Origin: an uncultured beta proteobacterium
GTDB taxonomy: Bacteria; Pseudomonadota; Gammaproteobacteria; Burkholderiales; Burkholderiaceae_C
Direction: 5' to 3'
Assembly: GCA_903944555.1 (NCBI GenBank)
Contig: CAJASG010000648.1
Span: forward strand, 1-16,137
Length of the DNA: 16,137 bases
Part shown: positions 1 through 6,598 of the stretch, piece by piece
How the letters are laid out: the number at the start of each line of letters is the position of its first letter
Numbering within the stretch: the first letter of the stretch is position 1
The notes under the pieces: model-generated
The model's input: the letters and a program-made list of their open reading frames with translations, nothing else
Database searches by the model: none
Told to the model about the DNA's origin: nothing
Translations under genes and position numbers: made by a program

Positions 1-95
1 AGGAAGGTGTGTACTGCAGGCCCATCACTTTCACTGTGGTTGTAAAGAAAACTGACAGTCAAAAAGGTGATTAGTCCGGATTCAGATTGGACGAT
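1..95. other. Window edge, no feature seen
   Basis: This short stretch lies downstream of the minus-strand flavoprotein stop codon. I see no convincing ORF, terminator hairpin or RNA gene in it. It may be the 3' flank of the flavoprotein gene. Confidence 0.5.
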
Positions 96-1691
96 TTACC
101 GATAGCGTCCCGGTGCCATGAGGTCATGGGGATCAAGGCCCTTGCGCAAACGCGCGTGAAAAGCACCTGAGTCGGACTGAAGGGATGCCAGTAGCCGCAT
201 GTTGTCAATACCCACACGATAAGGAAACCATCCTCGTGTCCTGCCCGCTTCCAAAAGCTCGTTGTAGCAAGTCTGTGCGGAGGCGACGGCTGTTGCTTGA
301 TCGCGGTCGAATAGCAGCGGGACAGTACTGTCAAACAATCTGTCGTTGATTGATGTGAGCGTAATCAGTGGTTCCATACGGTACTTGTGCGTAATTCGCT
401 TCACCATATCGATGTACTCCCGTACATCCAATGCGCGCATGGGCACCAATGGGGCATACCAAAGCAAGCCTGAGCCATCGCGCGATGGGTGTTTGTAGGT
501 GTCTTGTTGGGCTATTGGATGGCGCCAGTAGGCCAATGGCAGCGCAGTTTCGTTCGGCCTGCCTGCGACAAGCTCAAGTGATTGGGCCAGCTTGTCCGCC
601 ATACTGGACACGCGTTTTCCTGCGATACCGGGGAGCCATCTGGCAATGCTGCGTAGCGCGTGTGCACGCCTTGGTGTGAAGAAATAAAGCCGACTAGCAA
701 CTTTGGATAACGCACCCCTTATTTCCCGTCGCGCTGCCGCCACTGTCCGATCTGTCCCGTATAGGGTGCCAAATCCGGTCCAGGGCAATACTTTGTATTG
801 TTGCCCAAGCTGCTGAATTACAGATAGCGGAATGAGTCCGTCTTCGCCCAACCGATTGAGTGGAAACGGAGCAGACATGCTAAGGACGCGGTGCTGGTTC
901 ATCAGGTTGATGCCGCCCACTGCGCCTGGGAGCTTGACTAAAGTTGATCGTATGGCTCGAATTGCGGGCGCCAGAAGAGAGTCGTCACGCAATCCAAAGA
1001 AACACACGTTGATGCACTCTGGTTTTCTTTGCAAAATGATCGTCATGCGGGTGACAATGCCAAACCCACCCTGCGTGAACAGTCCGGCGGAATAAGCGCC
1101 AATCCCCCACTTGAAGAGCCGTGCCAACTCTTGCCCCCCCGCTTCTCTGAGTGCAGTCCGATACAGGCTGCCATCGGGTAGCACGGCCTCTAGGTCAGTC
1201 ACGGCACCGAAGTGGTCTACGTGGGGGGTAATGCCATAACCTCGCTCAAGCGCATTGCCAGCCACACTGCAGTTCGGGCCCGCACCCGTGACCGGGACCA
1301 TGTAAGGGAAGTTCCCCGCGTCCAGAAAATGGGCCAACATGCCTTGGGTGACTCCAGGCTCCAAGGTGACAACACCAAATTCATCGTCGAAATCCAGAAC
1401 CTTGGTGAGGCCAGATAAATCGAGGATGACGCAGTCGTCACGCGGTGGCAGCGCACTCCCGTAACCCCAATTGTTACCGGTACTGATGGGGTAAACCGGA
1501 ACCTGATGCCGGGTTGCAATACGCATTACTTCTTGCAGGTCGGCTCCATCCAATATCCGCAGCGCTGCGGGAATGCGCCGAACTGCGCCACCGGTATCGC
1601 TGCCATAGGCGGCCATTGCAGCATCGCCCAACAGGACTTGAACCGATCCCAGCAGCCTCTGCCATTGATTTACGGCGGCGGAAAAACTCAT
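96..1691 (-). CDS. FAD-linked oxidase, VAO/p-cresol methylhydroxylase family
   Basis: Predicted flavoprotein oxidase/dehydrogenase of 531 aa, close to the 520-560 aa usual for 4-cresol dehydrogenase and vanillyl-alcohol oxidase. The N-terminal half is a PCMH-type FAD-binding domain: PISTGNNWGYGSALP (about residues 68-82), then LDLSGLTKVL and LEPGVTQGMLAHFLD. The C-terminal half is the FAD-linked oxidase cap and ends in DPHDLMAPGRYR. From memory of the p-cresol enzyme, its phenolate-binding Tyr95, Tyr473, Arg474 and Arg512 have apparent counterparts here: Tyr77 (GYGS), Tyr491-Arg492 (PYRV) and the Arg of APGR. That points to a para-substituted phenol as substrate, but this is inference. The covalent-FAD tyrosine could be the Tyr of LAYWR, offset by one position, so covalent attachment is uncertain. 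The ATG at 1691 is preferred because GGGGA lies 5 nt upstream; the frame stays open to an ATG at 1820, which would overlap the divergent gene's upstream reading frame. No signal peptide is evident. It is unlike the exopolysaccharide genes in function and strand. Confidence 0.85.
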   Translation of the reverse strand: MSFSAAVNQWQRLLGSVQVLLGDAAMAAYGSDTGGAVRRIPAALRILDGADLQEVMRIATRHQVPVYPISTGNNWGYGSALPPRDDCVILDLSGLTKVLDFDDEFGVVTLEPGVTQGMLAHFLDAGNFPYMVPVTGAGPNCSVAGNALERGYGITPHVDHFGAVTDLEAVLPDGSLYRTALREAGGQELARLFKWGIGAYSAGLFTQGGFGIVTRMTIILQRKPECINVCFFGLRDDSLLAPAIRAIRSTLVKLPGAVGGINLMNQHRVLSMSAPFPLNRLGEDGLIPLSVIQQLGQQYKVLPWTGFGTLYGTDRTVAAARREIRGALSKVASRLYFFTPRRAHALRSIARWLPGIAGKRVSSMADKLAQSLELVAGRPNETALPLAYWRHPIAQQDTYKHPSRDGSGLLWYAPLVPMRALDVREYIDMVKRITHKYRMEPLITLTSINDRLFDSTVPLLFDRDQATAVASAQTCYNELLEAGRTRGWFPYRVGIDNMRLLASLQSDSGAFHARLRKGLDPHDLMAPGRYR

Positions 1692-1790
1692 CGTGTTCCC
1701 CATTGCTTGCGTGAAGGAAATTCGTGCAAATTCCACACCTGTGTTGTTGATCCAAGAATAAGTACGGACAGGAATTTGATGTTGTGATTT

Positions 1791-1801
1791 GTCAATTTGA
1801 C
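1791..1801. promoter_or_regulatory. 11-bp dyad in divergent intergenic region (possible operator)
   Basis: GTCAA-T-TTGAC is a perfect inverted repeat around a central base. It lies in the 171-nt gap between the divergent flavoprotein (start 1691) and epimerase (start 1863). Read on the minus strand it contains TTGACA (1795-1790), a consensus -35 hexamer, but no good -10 box follows at 16-18 nt. It could be a regulator site or a chance palindrome. Confidence 0.25.
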
Positions 1802-1862
1802 GTGAGACTGGATGGACCACACTGTCCGCTTTTCAACCGCATTGATCAGTGCGCTTCAACCG

Positions 1863-2870
1863 ATGAAAATACTACTGACGGGTTCTGCTGGCTTTATTGG
1901 GATGACTACCGCTTTGCGGTTGCTGGCTCGTGGTGATGAGGTAGTTGGCGTCGACAATCTCAATAATTACTACGATATAACTCTTAAAGAAAACCGATTG
2001 AAGCGACTGACGCCGCACCCAAGATTTCGCTTTTTCAAAATGGATGTCGCTGATCGGGAGGACATAGCCCAGCTCTTTGCGACTGAGAAATTTGACCGAA
2101 CAATTCACCTCGCGGCGCAAGCGGGCGTTCGCTACTCATTGGAAAATCCCCATGCCTATATTGATAGCAATATCGTAGGTTTTACAAATATCCTGGAGGG
2201 CTGCAGGCACAACAAAGTGAATCACCTTGTCTATGCATCTAGCTCCAGCGTTTATGGGGGGAATACAAAAATGCCGTTTTCAGAACATGACAATGTGGAC
2301 CATCCTGTGAGTCTGTACGCGGCCACAAAAAAGGCCAATGAACTGATGGCGCACACGTATAGCCACCTATATGGTTTGCCCACTACTGGGTTGAGATTTT
2401 TCACGGTGTATGGACCCTGGGGAAGACCAGATATGGCGTTGTTTCTGTTTACCAAAGCCATCCTGGAAGGCCGTCCAATTGATGTCTTCAACTACGGCAG
2501 GATGCAGCGCGACTTTACCTATGTGGACGATATTGTGGAAGGCGTCATTCGCGTGGTGGATCGCATTGCAACCCCCAGCCCTGTATTTGATTCAGGTAAC
2601 GCAGACCCTGCCAGTAGCAGTGCCCCATACCGGGTGTTCAATATTGGAAATAACAACCCCGTTTCGTTGCTGTCGTTCATCGGCTGCATAGAAGATGTGC
2701 TCGGGAAAAAAGCCGAAACGAATCTATTGCCGCTGCAAGACGGGGACGTCCCTGCGACCTACGCCAATACAGACGCGTTAAACGATTGGGTTGGTTTTGT
2801 ACCGGGCACACCGCTTGAGCATGGCGTCAGGCGATTTGCAGCCTGGTACCGCGACTATTACCAAGTCTAG
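1863..2870 (+). CDS. NAD-dependent epimerase, UDP-glucuronate 4-epimerase type
   Basis: Extended short-chain dehydrogenase of 335 aa, the usual length for UDP-glucuronate 4-epimerases. Visible features from the chosen start: Rossmann glycine motif GSAGFIG (7-13), Asp31 in [10 protein letters not shown] for NAD ribose binding, ASSSSVYG (126-132), the catalytic pair Tyr152/Lys156 in YAATK, and [15 protein letters not shown] (178-192), typical of the UDP-GlcA/GalA epimerase branch. It would interconvert UDP-GlcA and UDP-GalA in the cytoplasm to supply an acidic sugar for the polymer. The ATG at 1863 is chosen because MKILLTG is the standard family N-terminus; an in-frame ATG at 1812 adds 17 residues with no family resemblance. 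Neither start has a strong Shine-Dalgarno. Its stop overlaps, tail to tail, the stop of the phosphatase pseudogene. A related specificity, such as an N-acetylated UDP-uronate, cannot be excluded. Confidence 0.9.
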   Translation: MKILLTGSAGFIGMTTALRLLARGDEVVGVDNLNNYYDITLKENRLKRLTPHPRFRFFKMDVADREDIAQLFATEKFDRTIHLAAQAGVRYSLENPHAYIDSNIVGFTNILEGCRHNKVNHLVYASSSSVYGGNTKMPFSEHDNVDHPVSLYAATKKANELMAHTYSHLYGLPTTGLRFFTVYGPWGRPDMALFLFTKAILEGRPIDVFNYGRMQRDFTYVDDIVEGVIRVVDRIATPSPVFDSGNADPASSSAPYRVFNIGNNNPVSLLSFIGCIEDVLGKKAETNLLPLQDGDVPATYANTDALNDWVGFVPGTPLEHGVRRFAAWYRDYYQV

Positions 2871-3176
2871 GCTAAGCGTCTGAGAAGTCCCCTGACACCG
2901 GCTTCACACAGATTTCAAACCGGTTCGAACCCCTCGGTGCTTCCAAAATACGGGGTCCGAAATTTCCGTTTCCTCAAAGCGCTCCAGCGCATATCCGTGA
3001 CGCGATAGCGTGACCCTAACACGAGGGTCTGGTTTTTCACTTGAATGATGGGTATGCGTCCCCGCAGAATCAAATTCGAATTGACTTCCGCATCTGCCAG
3101 CATCGGCGGCGATTCTTCGCGCTGCTGCAAGTGCCACCGGAGATCTGCAAATATTCCCCATGCATACATATTGCAT
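2867..3176 (-). pseudogene. Degenerate low-molecular-weight protein tyrosine phosphatase
   Basis: The first 75 codons read as the N-terminal half of an LMW-PTP: the P-loop CMGNICRS (residues 5-12; Cys5 nucleophile and Arg11 of the CX5R motif), then FDSAGTHTHHS and KPDPRV followed by RHGYALERF. The usual central region (the FDLILAMD..NL stretch and what follows, roughly 50-60 aa) is absent, so the sequence jumps to ISDP. From there the family C-terminus continues only in the next frame: YFGSTEGFEPV (2950-2918), a TGA stop (2917-2915), then [15 protein letters not shown] and TAG (2869-2867). One extra base in the C4 run at 2955-2952 would explain the shift: DP|YFG restores the DPYFG-type motif that carries the general-acid Asp. 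There are therefore three lesions: internal deletion, frameshift and nonsense codon. An ATG with AAAAAACAT in another frame at 3186 may mark the original start. Such phosphatases normally dephosphorylate the BY-kinase of the same locus, which here remains intact. Confidence 0.85.
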
Positions 3177-3365
3177 GTTTTTTCATAACGGTGAATTCTA
3201 TTTCTAGCGTAAGAAAAATTCCAAAAATATATCGCCAAATTCCCACGTTGCAATGTGCCTTCACTCTTGCGAAATCTCAAGATTAAAAGGTCGGATCAGC
3301 GCAGACTTCAATACGTGATCTGAGCGTTGCGTGAGTAGAAATGCAGAGCGTTCTTCTTGCTGAAA

Positions 3366-3376
3366 TCACGCCGTGA
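3366..3376. promoter_or_regulatory. 11-bp dyad upstream of epsE
   Basis: TCACG-C-CGTGA is a perfect inverted repeat centred on 3371, about 31 nt before the preferred TTG start of epsE. Its position fits an operator or a small leader hairpin, but this length can also arise by chance. Confidence 0.2.
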
Positions 3377-3395
3377 GATCTTATTCAACATGTAC

Positions 3396-3401
3396 AGGGG
3401 A
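3396..3401 (+). promoter_or_regulatory. Ribosome binding site deciding the epsE start
   Basis: AGGGGA lies 6 nt before a TTG codon (3408-3410). The two upstream in-frame ATG codons (3357 and 3390) have no comparable Shine-Dalgarno. This supports TTG initiation for epsE. Confidence 0.5.
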
Positions 3402-3407
3402 TACGCT

Positions 3408-4043
3408 TTGAACAATACAAATGACGTGATAAGAACGACCTTCCTTTGGTGCGTCGTAACGTTGACGGTCGGTTTGTTGGGGGCTTGCGCAGGGTATTCA
3501 TCTACCTACCCTCCTGCGCCGCCCTCGGCTGCAACTCCCGGCTACGACTATGTGGTTGGTGCGGGAGATACATTGAATATCATTGTGTGGAGAAATCCGG
3601 AGCTCTCCCTCTCGGTTCCTGTCCGACCTGATGGGAAAGTATCGACACCATTGGTTGATGAGCTCGTCGCGCAGGGAAAAACCTCCGTAGAAATCGCCCG
3701 CGACGTAGAGAAGGCGTTGAGCAAGCTGGTGCGTGACCCCGTGGTTACGATCATTGTCACCAGCTTTGTCGGTCCCTACAGTGAGCAAATTCGTGTGGTT
3801 GGTGAGGCAGCAAAACCCCAATCCTTGCCCTATAAACAAAAGATGACGGTTCTGGATGTGATGATTGCTGTGGGTGGCTTGACCGACTTCGCTGATGGAA
3901 ATTCGGCTTCAATCACGCGCGCGTCCGAAGGTGATCGACGCTACTCGGTAAGACTCAAAGATCTTATCAAACGAGGTGATATTTCTGCAAACGTGGAGAT
4001 GAAGCCTGGCGATATTCTCATCATTCCGCAAGGCTGGTTCTAA
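3408..4043 (+). CDS. epsE: XrtA-system polysaccharide export lipoprotein (OPX family)
   Basis: Periplasmic export lipoprotein of 211 aa from the TTG start. It has a signal peptide (hydrophobic core about residues 12-24) with lipobox LGAC (Cys27), a Pro/Ala-rich linker, a polysaccharide export domain (about 46-123, beginning YDYVVGAGDTLNI) and one SLBB-like domain (about 128-172, IRVVGEAAKPQSLPY through VMIAVGGLTDFADG). It stops right after PGDILIIPQGWF, so it lacks the C-terminal amphipathic helix with which Wza crosses the outer membrane. It is therefore a short OPX protein that probably needs a partner channel; the beta-barrel protein at 6598 is the candidate. It is the first gene of the main run and is followed by an 82-nt spacer. 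In-frame ATGs at 3390 and 3357 are alternative starts; both keep the same lipobox. Confidence 0.9.
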   Translation: MNNTNDVIRTTFLWCVVTLTVGLLGACAGYSSTYPPAPPSAATPGYDYVVGAGDTLNIIVWRNPELSLSVPVRPDGKVSTPLVDELVAQGKTSVEIARDVEKALSKLVRDPVVTIIVTSFVGPYSEQIRVVGEAAKPQSLPYKQKMTVLDVMIAVGGLTDFADGNSASITRASEGDRRYSVRLKDLIKRGDISANVEMKPGDILIIPQGWF

Positions 4044-4125
4044 CTAATCCCACTTCAGTTTTGGGGCTGTTGCGGCGTGCGTGAGCGTGACTGCGTCCGA
4101 ATCTCAACAATAAAGATTGAATCCA

Positions 4126-5700
4126 ATGGATGAGTTGATTAGTCAAATGTCCACCTCTGCCAAGGGCATGTGGAAGCACCGTTGGCTTGGCATGCTGGTG
4201 GCATGGCTGGTCACTGCAATCGGTGCGGTGGTGGTGCTTTGGGTGCCTGATCGTTACGAAGCCTCGGCACGTATCTTTGTCGATACCCAGTCCATTTTGA
4301 AGCCCTTGATGTCTGGGCTTGCGGTTCAGCCCAACGTCGACCAGCAAGTGGTGATGCTGAGTCGCACGCTCATCAGTCGTCCTAATGTTGAAAAGTTGAT
4401 TCGCATGGCCGACCTGGATCTGAAGAGTCAATCCAAAACGGCACAGGATGCATTGATTGATGAGTTGATGAAGACGCTTGAGATCAAGAACGTCGGGCGC
4501 GACAACCTCTATGTTCTTACGTACCGGGACACCAGTCCAGAGAAGGCGAAGCGGGTGGTTCAGTCGCTGGTATCCATCTTTGTTGAGTCCAGTCTGGGGG
4601 ATACACGCAAGGACTCCAATACTGCCAAGAAGTTCATTGATGAACAGATAAAAGCTTATGTGGTGAAGTTGGAGGAAGCAGAGGCCCGATTGAAGGAGTT
4701 CAAGGTTCGCAACATGGAGCTTCAAAATTCAGAAGGCATTGATATGGCCGGGCAATTGAGTGCATTGAGTGGTCAATTGGACCAAGCACGCCTTGAGCTG
4801 CGCGAGGCTGAAAACGCCCGTGATTCAGCAAAGCGGCAGTTGGAGGCGGAGAAAACGCAGAGCGCAGACATCACGTCACGCAGCTTGCTTCAGGAGTCCG
4901 CCATGTCGATTGCAACTCCGGAGGTCGATGCGCGGATTGATGCGCAGAAACGAAATCTGGACGCATTGCTGCAGCGCTTCACAGAACAGCATCCAGATGT
5001 TGCCAATACGCGGCGCCTTATTAAAGACCTTGAGGAGGTTAAACGCAAAGAAGTGCAAGAGTTGCGCAAGACCGCCATGGCCAATCCACCTGCGGCGTCC
5101 AGCAACAGTTTGGCGTACCAGGAGTTAAATCGCTTATTGGCAACTTCGGAGGTGCAAGTGGCATCTCTGCGCGCCAGGGTTGGGGAGTATGCGGCGCGAT
5201 TCAACCGTGCGAGGGAGTTGATGAAGACTGCTCCCCAGATTGAGGCGGAGTTTGCCCAGTTGAACCGGGACTACGACATCAACAAGAAGAACTACAACGA
5301 CCTAGTCGCGCGCAGAGAGTCGGCCGCGTTGTCGGGCGATTTGGAAAGTGCAGCCGGCGTTGCAGATTTTCGGTTGATCGATCCGCCGAGGGCGTCACCA
5401 AAACCGGTGGCCCCGAATCGACTGTTGCTGATGCCGCTTGCGCTGCTGGTTGCTGTGGGCGCAGCGCTCGCGACCACCTTGATTGCCAGTCACTTGCGTG
5501 CCGTGTTCTTTGATGCGCGTTCACTAAGAGATGCCGTCGGTCTCCCTTTGCTTGGCGTTGTTACCTTGGTCATCGGAGAGGATGCCGCTCTCACAGAGAA
5601 ATCCGATCTGAAGAAATTTTTTGGGGCCTCTGGCGCATTGCTCGGATGCTTCGCTGCAGGCATGGTCACTTTGTCGCTGTTGTCCGGTCGGGCGGGATGA
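4126..5700 (+). CDS. XrtA-system polysaccharide chain-length determinant (Wzz-like)
   Basis: Inner-membrane polysaccharide co-polymerase of 524 aa that sets chain length together with the autokinase encoded next. Topology: transmembrane helix 1 at about residues 20-40, a large periplasmic domain with a long Glu/Arg/Gln-rich coiled coil (about 170-300, AEARLKEFKVRN onward), the proline-rich PPRASPKPVAPN typical of Wzz proteins before helix 2 (about 432-457), and a third hydrophobic segment at the C-terminus (about 498-520). No kinase domain is fused, so this is the split form of a Wzc-like system. I use ATG 4126 rather than the in-frame TTG at 4117; neither has a strong Shine-Dalgarno. The 82-nt gap after epsE is the largest inside the run up to the exosortase, and I see no clear element in it. 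The kinase starts 8 nt downstream. Confidence 0.92.
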   Translation: MDELISQMSTSAKGMWKHRWLGMLVAWLVTAIGAVVVLWVPDRYEASARIFVDTQSILKPLMSGLAVQPNVDQQVVMLSRTLISRPNVEKLIRMADLDLKSQSKTAQDALIDELMKTLEIKNVGRDNLYVLTYRDTSPEKAKRVVQSLVSIFVESSLGDTRKDSNTAKKFIDEQIKAYVVKLEEAEARLKEFKVRNMELQNSEGIDMAGQLSALSGQLDQARLELREAENARDSAKRQLEAEKTQSADITSRSLLQESAMSIATPEVDARIDAQKRNLDALLQRFTEQHPDVANTRRLIKDLEEVKRKEVQELRKTAMANPPAASSNSLAYQELNRLLATSEVQVASLRARVGEYAARFNRARELMKTAPQIEAEFAQLNRDYDINKKNYNDLVARRESAALSGDLESAAGVADFRLIDPPRASPKPVAPNRLLLMPLALLVAVGAALATTLIASHLRAVFFDARSLRDAVGLPLLGVVTLVIGEDAALTEKSDLKKFFGASGALLGCFAAGMVTLSLLSGRAG

Positions 5701-5707
5701 GAAATAT

Positions 5708-6598
5708 ATGACAAGTTTGATTGAACAAGCAGCCCAACGACTTGAGCAACTTCGGCAGGCTGGCGCCGATGTGCCAGAAACCCTCCCAACACCAGAAGCG
5801 ATCGCTTCTGAACAAAAAACGTTCAGAGTAAGCAACCCTTCAGCATTGTCGAGGCGGGTTGAAATCGACCTGGATGCACTAACTCGGGCCGGTATTGTCA
5901 GCCCTAACGCACCCCGCTCCCAAATCGCAGACCAATACCGGGTCATCAAGCGGCCACTGATCCAGAACGCGATGGGTAAGGGCGCCTCGGCTGTGGCAAA
6001 CGGCAACCTGATTATGGTCACCAGTGCTTTGCCAGGTGAGGGGAAAACCTTCACGGCCATCAATCTGGCCATGAGTATTGCAACCGAACTGGATTGCACG
6101 GTGATGTTGGTCGATGCGGATGTTGCCCGCCCGTCCGTCATGCGCGTGCTTGGGCTGCCTGCTGGCCCTGGGTTGCTGGATCTGGTGCTTGACGAGTCTA
6201 CAGAGCTGTCTGGGATGCTGATGCGGACAAGCATTGAAAAATTGACTATTTTGCCTAGTGGAACACCACATCCGCGCGCCACAGAGCTGTTGGCCAGTGA
6301 TGCAATGACGCGGCTGCTCACTGACATGGCGAAACGCTACTCGGATCGGATCATTGTTTTTGATTCTCCGCCGCTACTTCTAGCCACCGAGTCGAGAGTA
6401 CTCGCCTCGCACATGGGGCAGATTGTGGTGGTGGTTCAGGCCGAAAAAACACTGCAGTCCGACGTCGCACAGGCCTTAGCAACCATAGAGTCCTGCCCTG
6501 TCAAGTTGATGTTGCTGAATCAGGCAAGAACTGTCTTCAAAGGGGGGTACGAATATGGATACGGGTACGGATACGGGCATGCAGAACAACACGCCTGA
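5708..6598 (+). CDS. XrtA-associated tyrosine autokinase (BY-kinase)
   Basis: Cytoplasmic bacterial tyrosine kinase of 296 aa, partner of the preceding chain-length protein. Motifs: Walker A SALPGEGKT (106-114), Walker A' LVDAD (134-138), Walker B IVFDSPP (216-222), and a C-terminal tyrosine cluster with Tyr281, 283, 285, 287 and 289 alternating mainly with glycine. BY-kinases autophosphorylate such tails in trans, and cycling of phosphorylation controls polymer assembly. The N-terminal 90 residues are a helical/linker region found in the XrtA version of the family. ATG 5708 is chosen because it follows the previous stop by 7 nt with GAG upstream; the frame is open further back but overlaps the previous gene. 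The TGA stop overlaps the next ATG (TGATG). The LMW-PTP gene that should counter it is broken at 2867-3176. Confidence 0.93.
   Translation: MTSLIEQAAQRLEQLRQAGADVPETLPTPEAIASEQKTFRVSNPSALSRRVEIDLDALTRAGIVSPNAPRSQIADQYRVIKRPLIQNAMGKGASAVANGNLIMVTSALPGEGKTFTAINLAMSIATELDCTVMLVDADVARPSVMRVLGLPAGPGLLDLVLDESTELSGMLMRTSIEKLTILPSGTPHPRATELLASDAMTRLLTDMAKRYSDRIIVFDSPPLLLATESRVLASHMGQIVVVVQAEKTLQSDVAQALATIESCPVKLMLLNQARTVFKGGYEYGYGYGYGHAEQHA
6557..6580 (+). repeat. Tandem 12-nt repeat encoding the kinase tyrosine tail
   Basis: Two adjacent 12-nt units (6557-6568 and 6569-6580) match at 10 of 12 positions. They encode Gly-Tyr-Gly-Tyr then Gly-Tyr-Gly-His of the tyrosine cluster. A G6 run (6542-6547) lies directly upstream. 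Confidence 0.6.

Larger units (their letters stand above)
3177..3407. other. AT-rich leader between phosphatase remnant and epsE
   Basis: This 231-nt stretch holds no credible gene on either strand. It is clearly more AT-rich than its flanks, with A/T runs at about 3200-3240. It is the likely promoter region of the main operon, since epsE opens the plus-strand run. I found no convincing sigma-70 pair and no GG-N10-GC sigma-54 element with good flanking bases. It contains the 11-bp dyad at 3366-3376. Confidence 0.5.

Noticed and set aside
1134..1140. C7 run (G7 in the flavoprotein sense strand) as a slippage site
   Set aside because: It codes a plain Gly-Gly pair and is shorter than the xrtA tract; not strong enough alone to propose switching.
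2922..2931. GGTTCGAACC resembling a tRNA T-loop or attachment-site remnant
   Set aside because: The flanking bases do not pair into a T-stem on either strand and no other tRNA arm is present. It falls in the C-terminal coding remnant (GFEPV) of the phosphatase.
3316..3330. Sigma-54-like element before epsE
   Set aside because: TTGC is present, but the -24 position reads GA instead of the invariant GG, and the rest matches poorly.
4021..4725. Minus-strand 234-codon ORF opposite the chain-length gene
   Set aside because: It lies antisense to a well-supported membrane protein gene, has no recognisable motif, and its composition looks like a shadow reading of the other strand.
5621..5707. Upstream extension of the kinase frame
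   Set aside because: The extension overlaps the coding end of the chain-length gene, and the ATG at 5708 fits gene spacing and family start.
5524..6327. Minus-strand 267-codon ORF opposite the chain-length and kinase genes
   Set aside because: Ser/Arg-rich low-information protein antisense to the conserved kinase motifs; a shadow frame.
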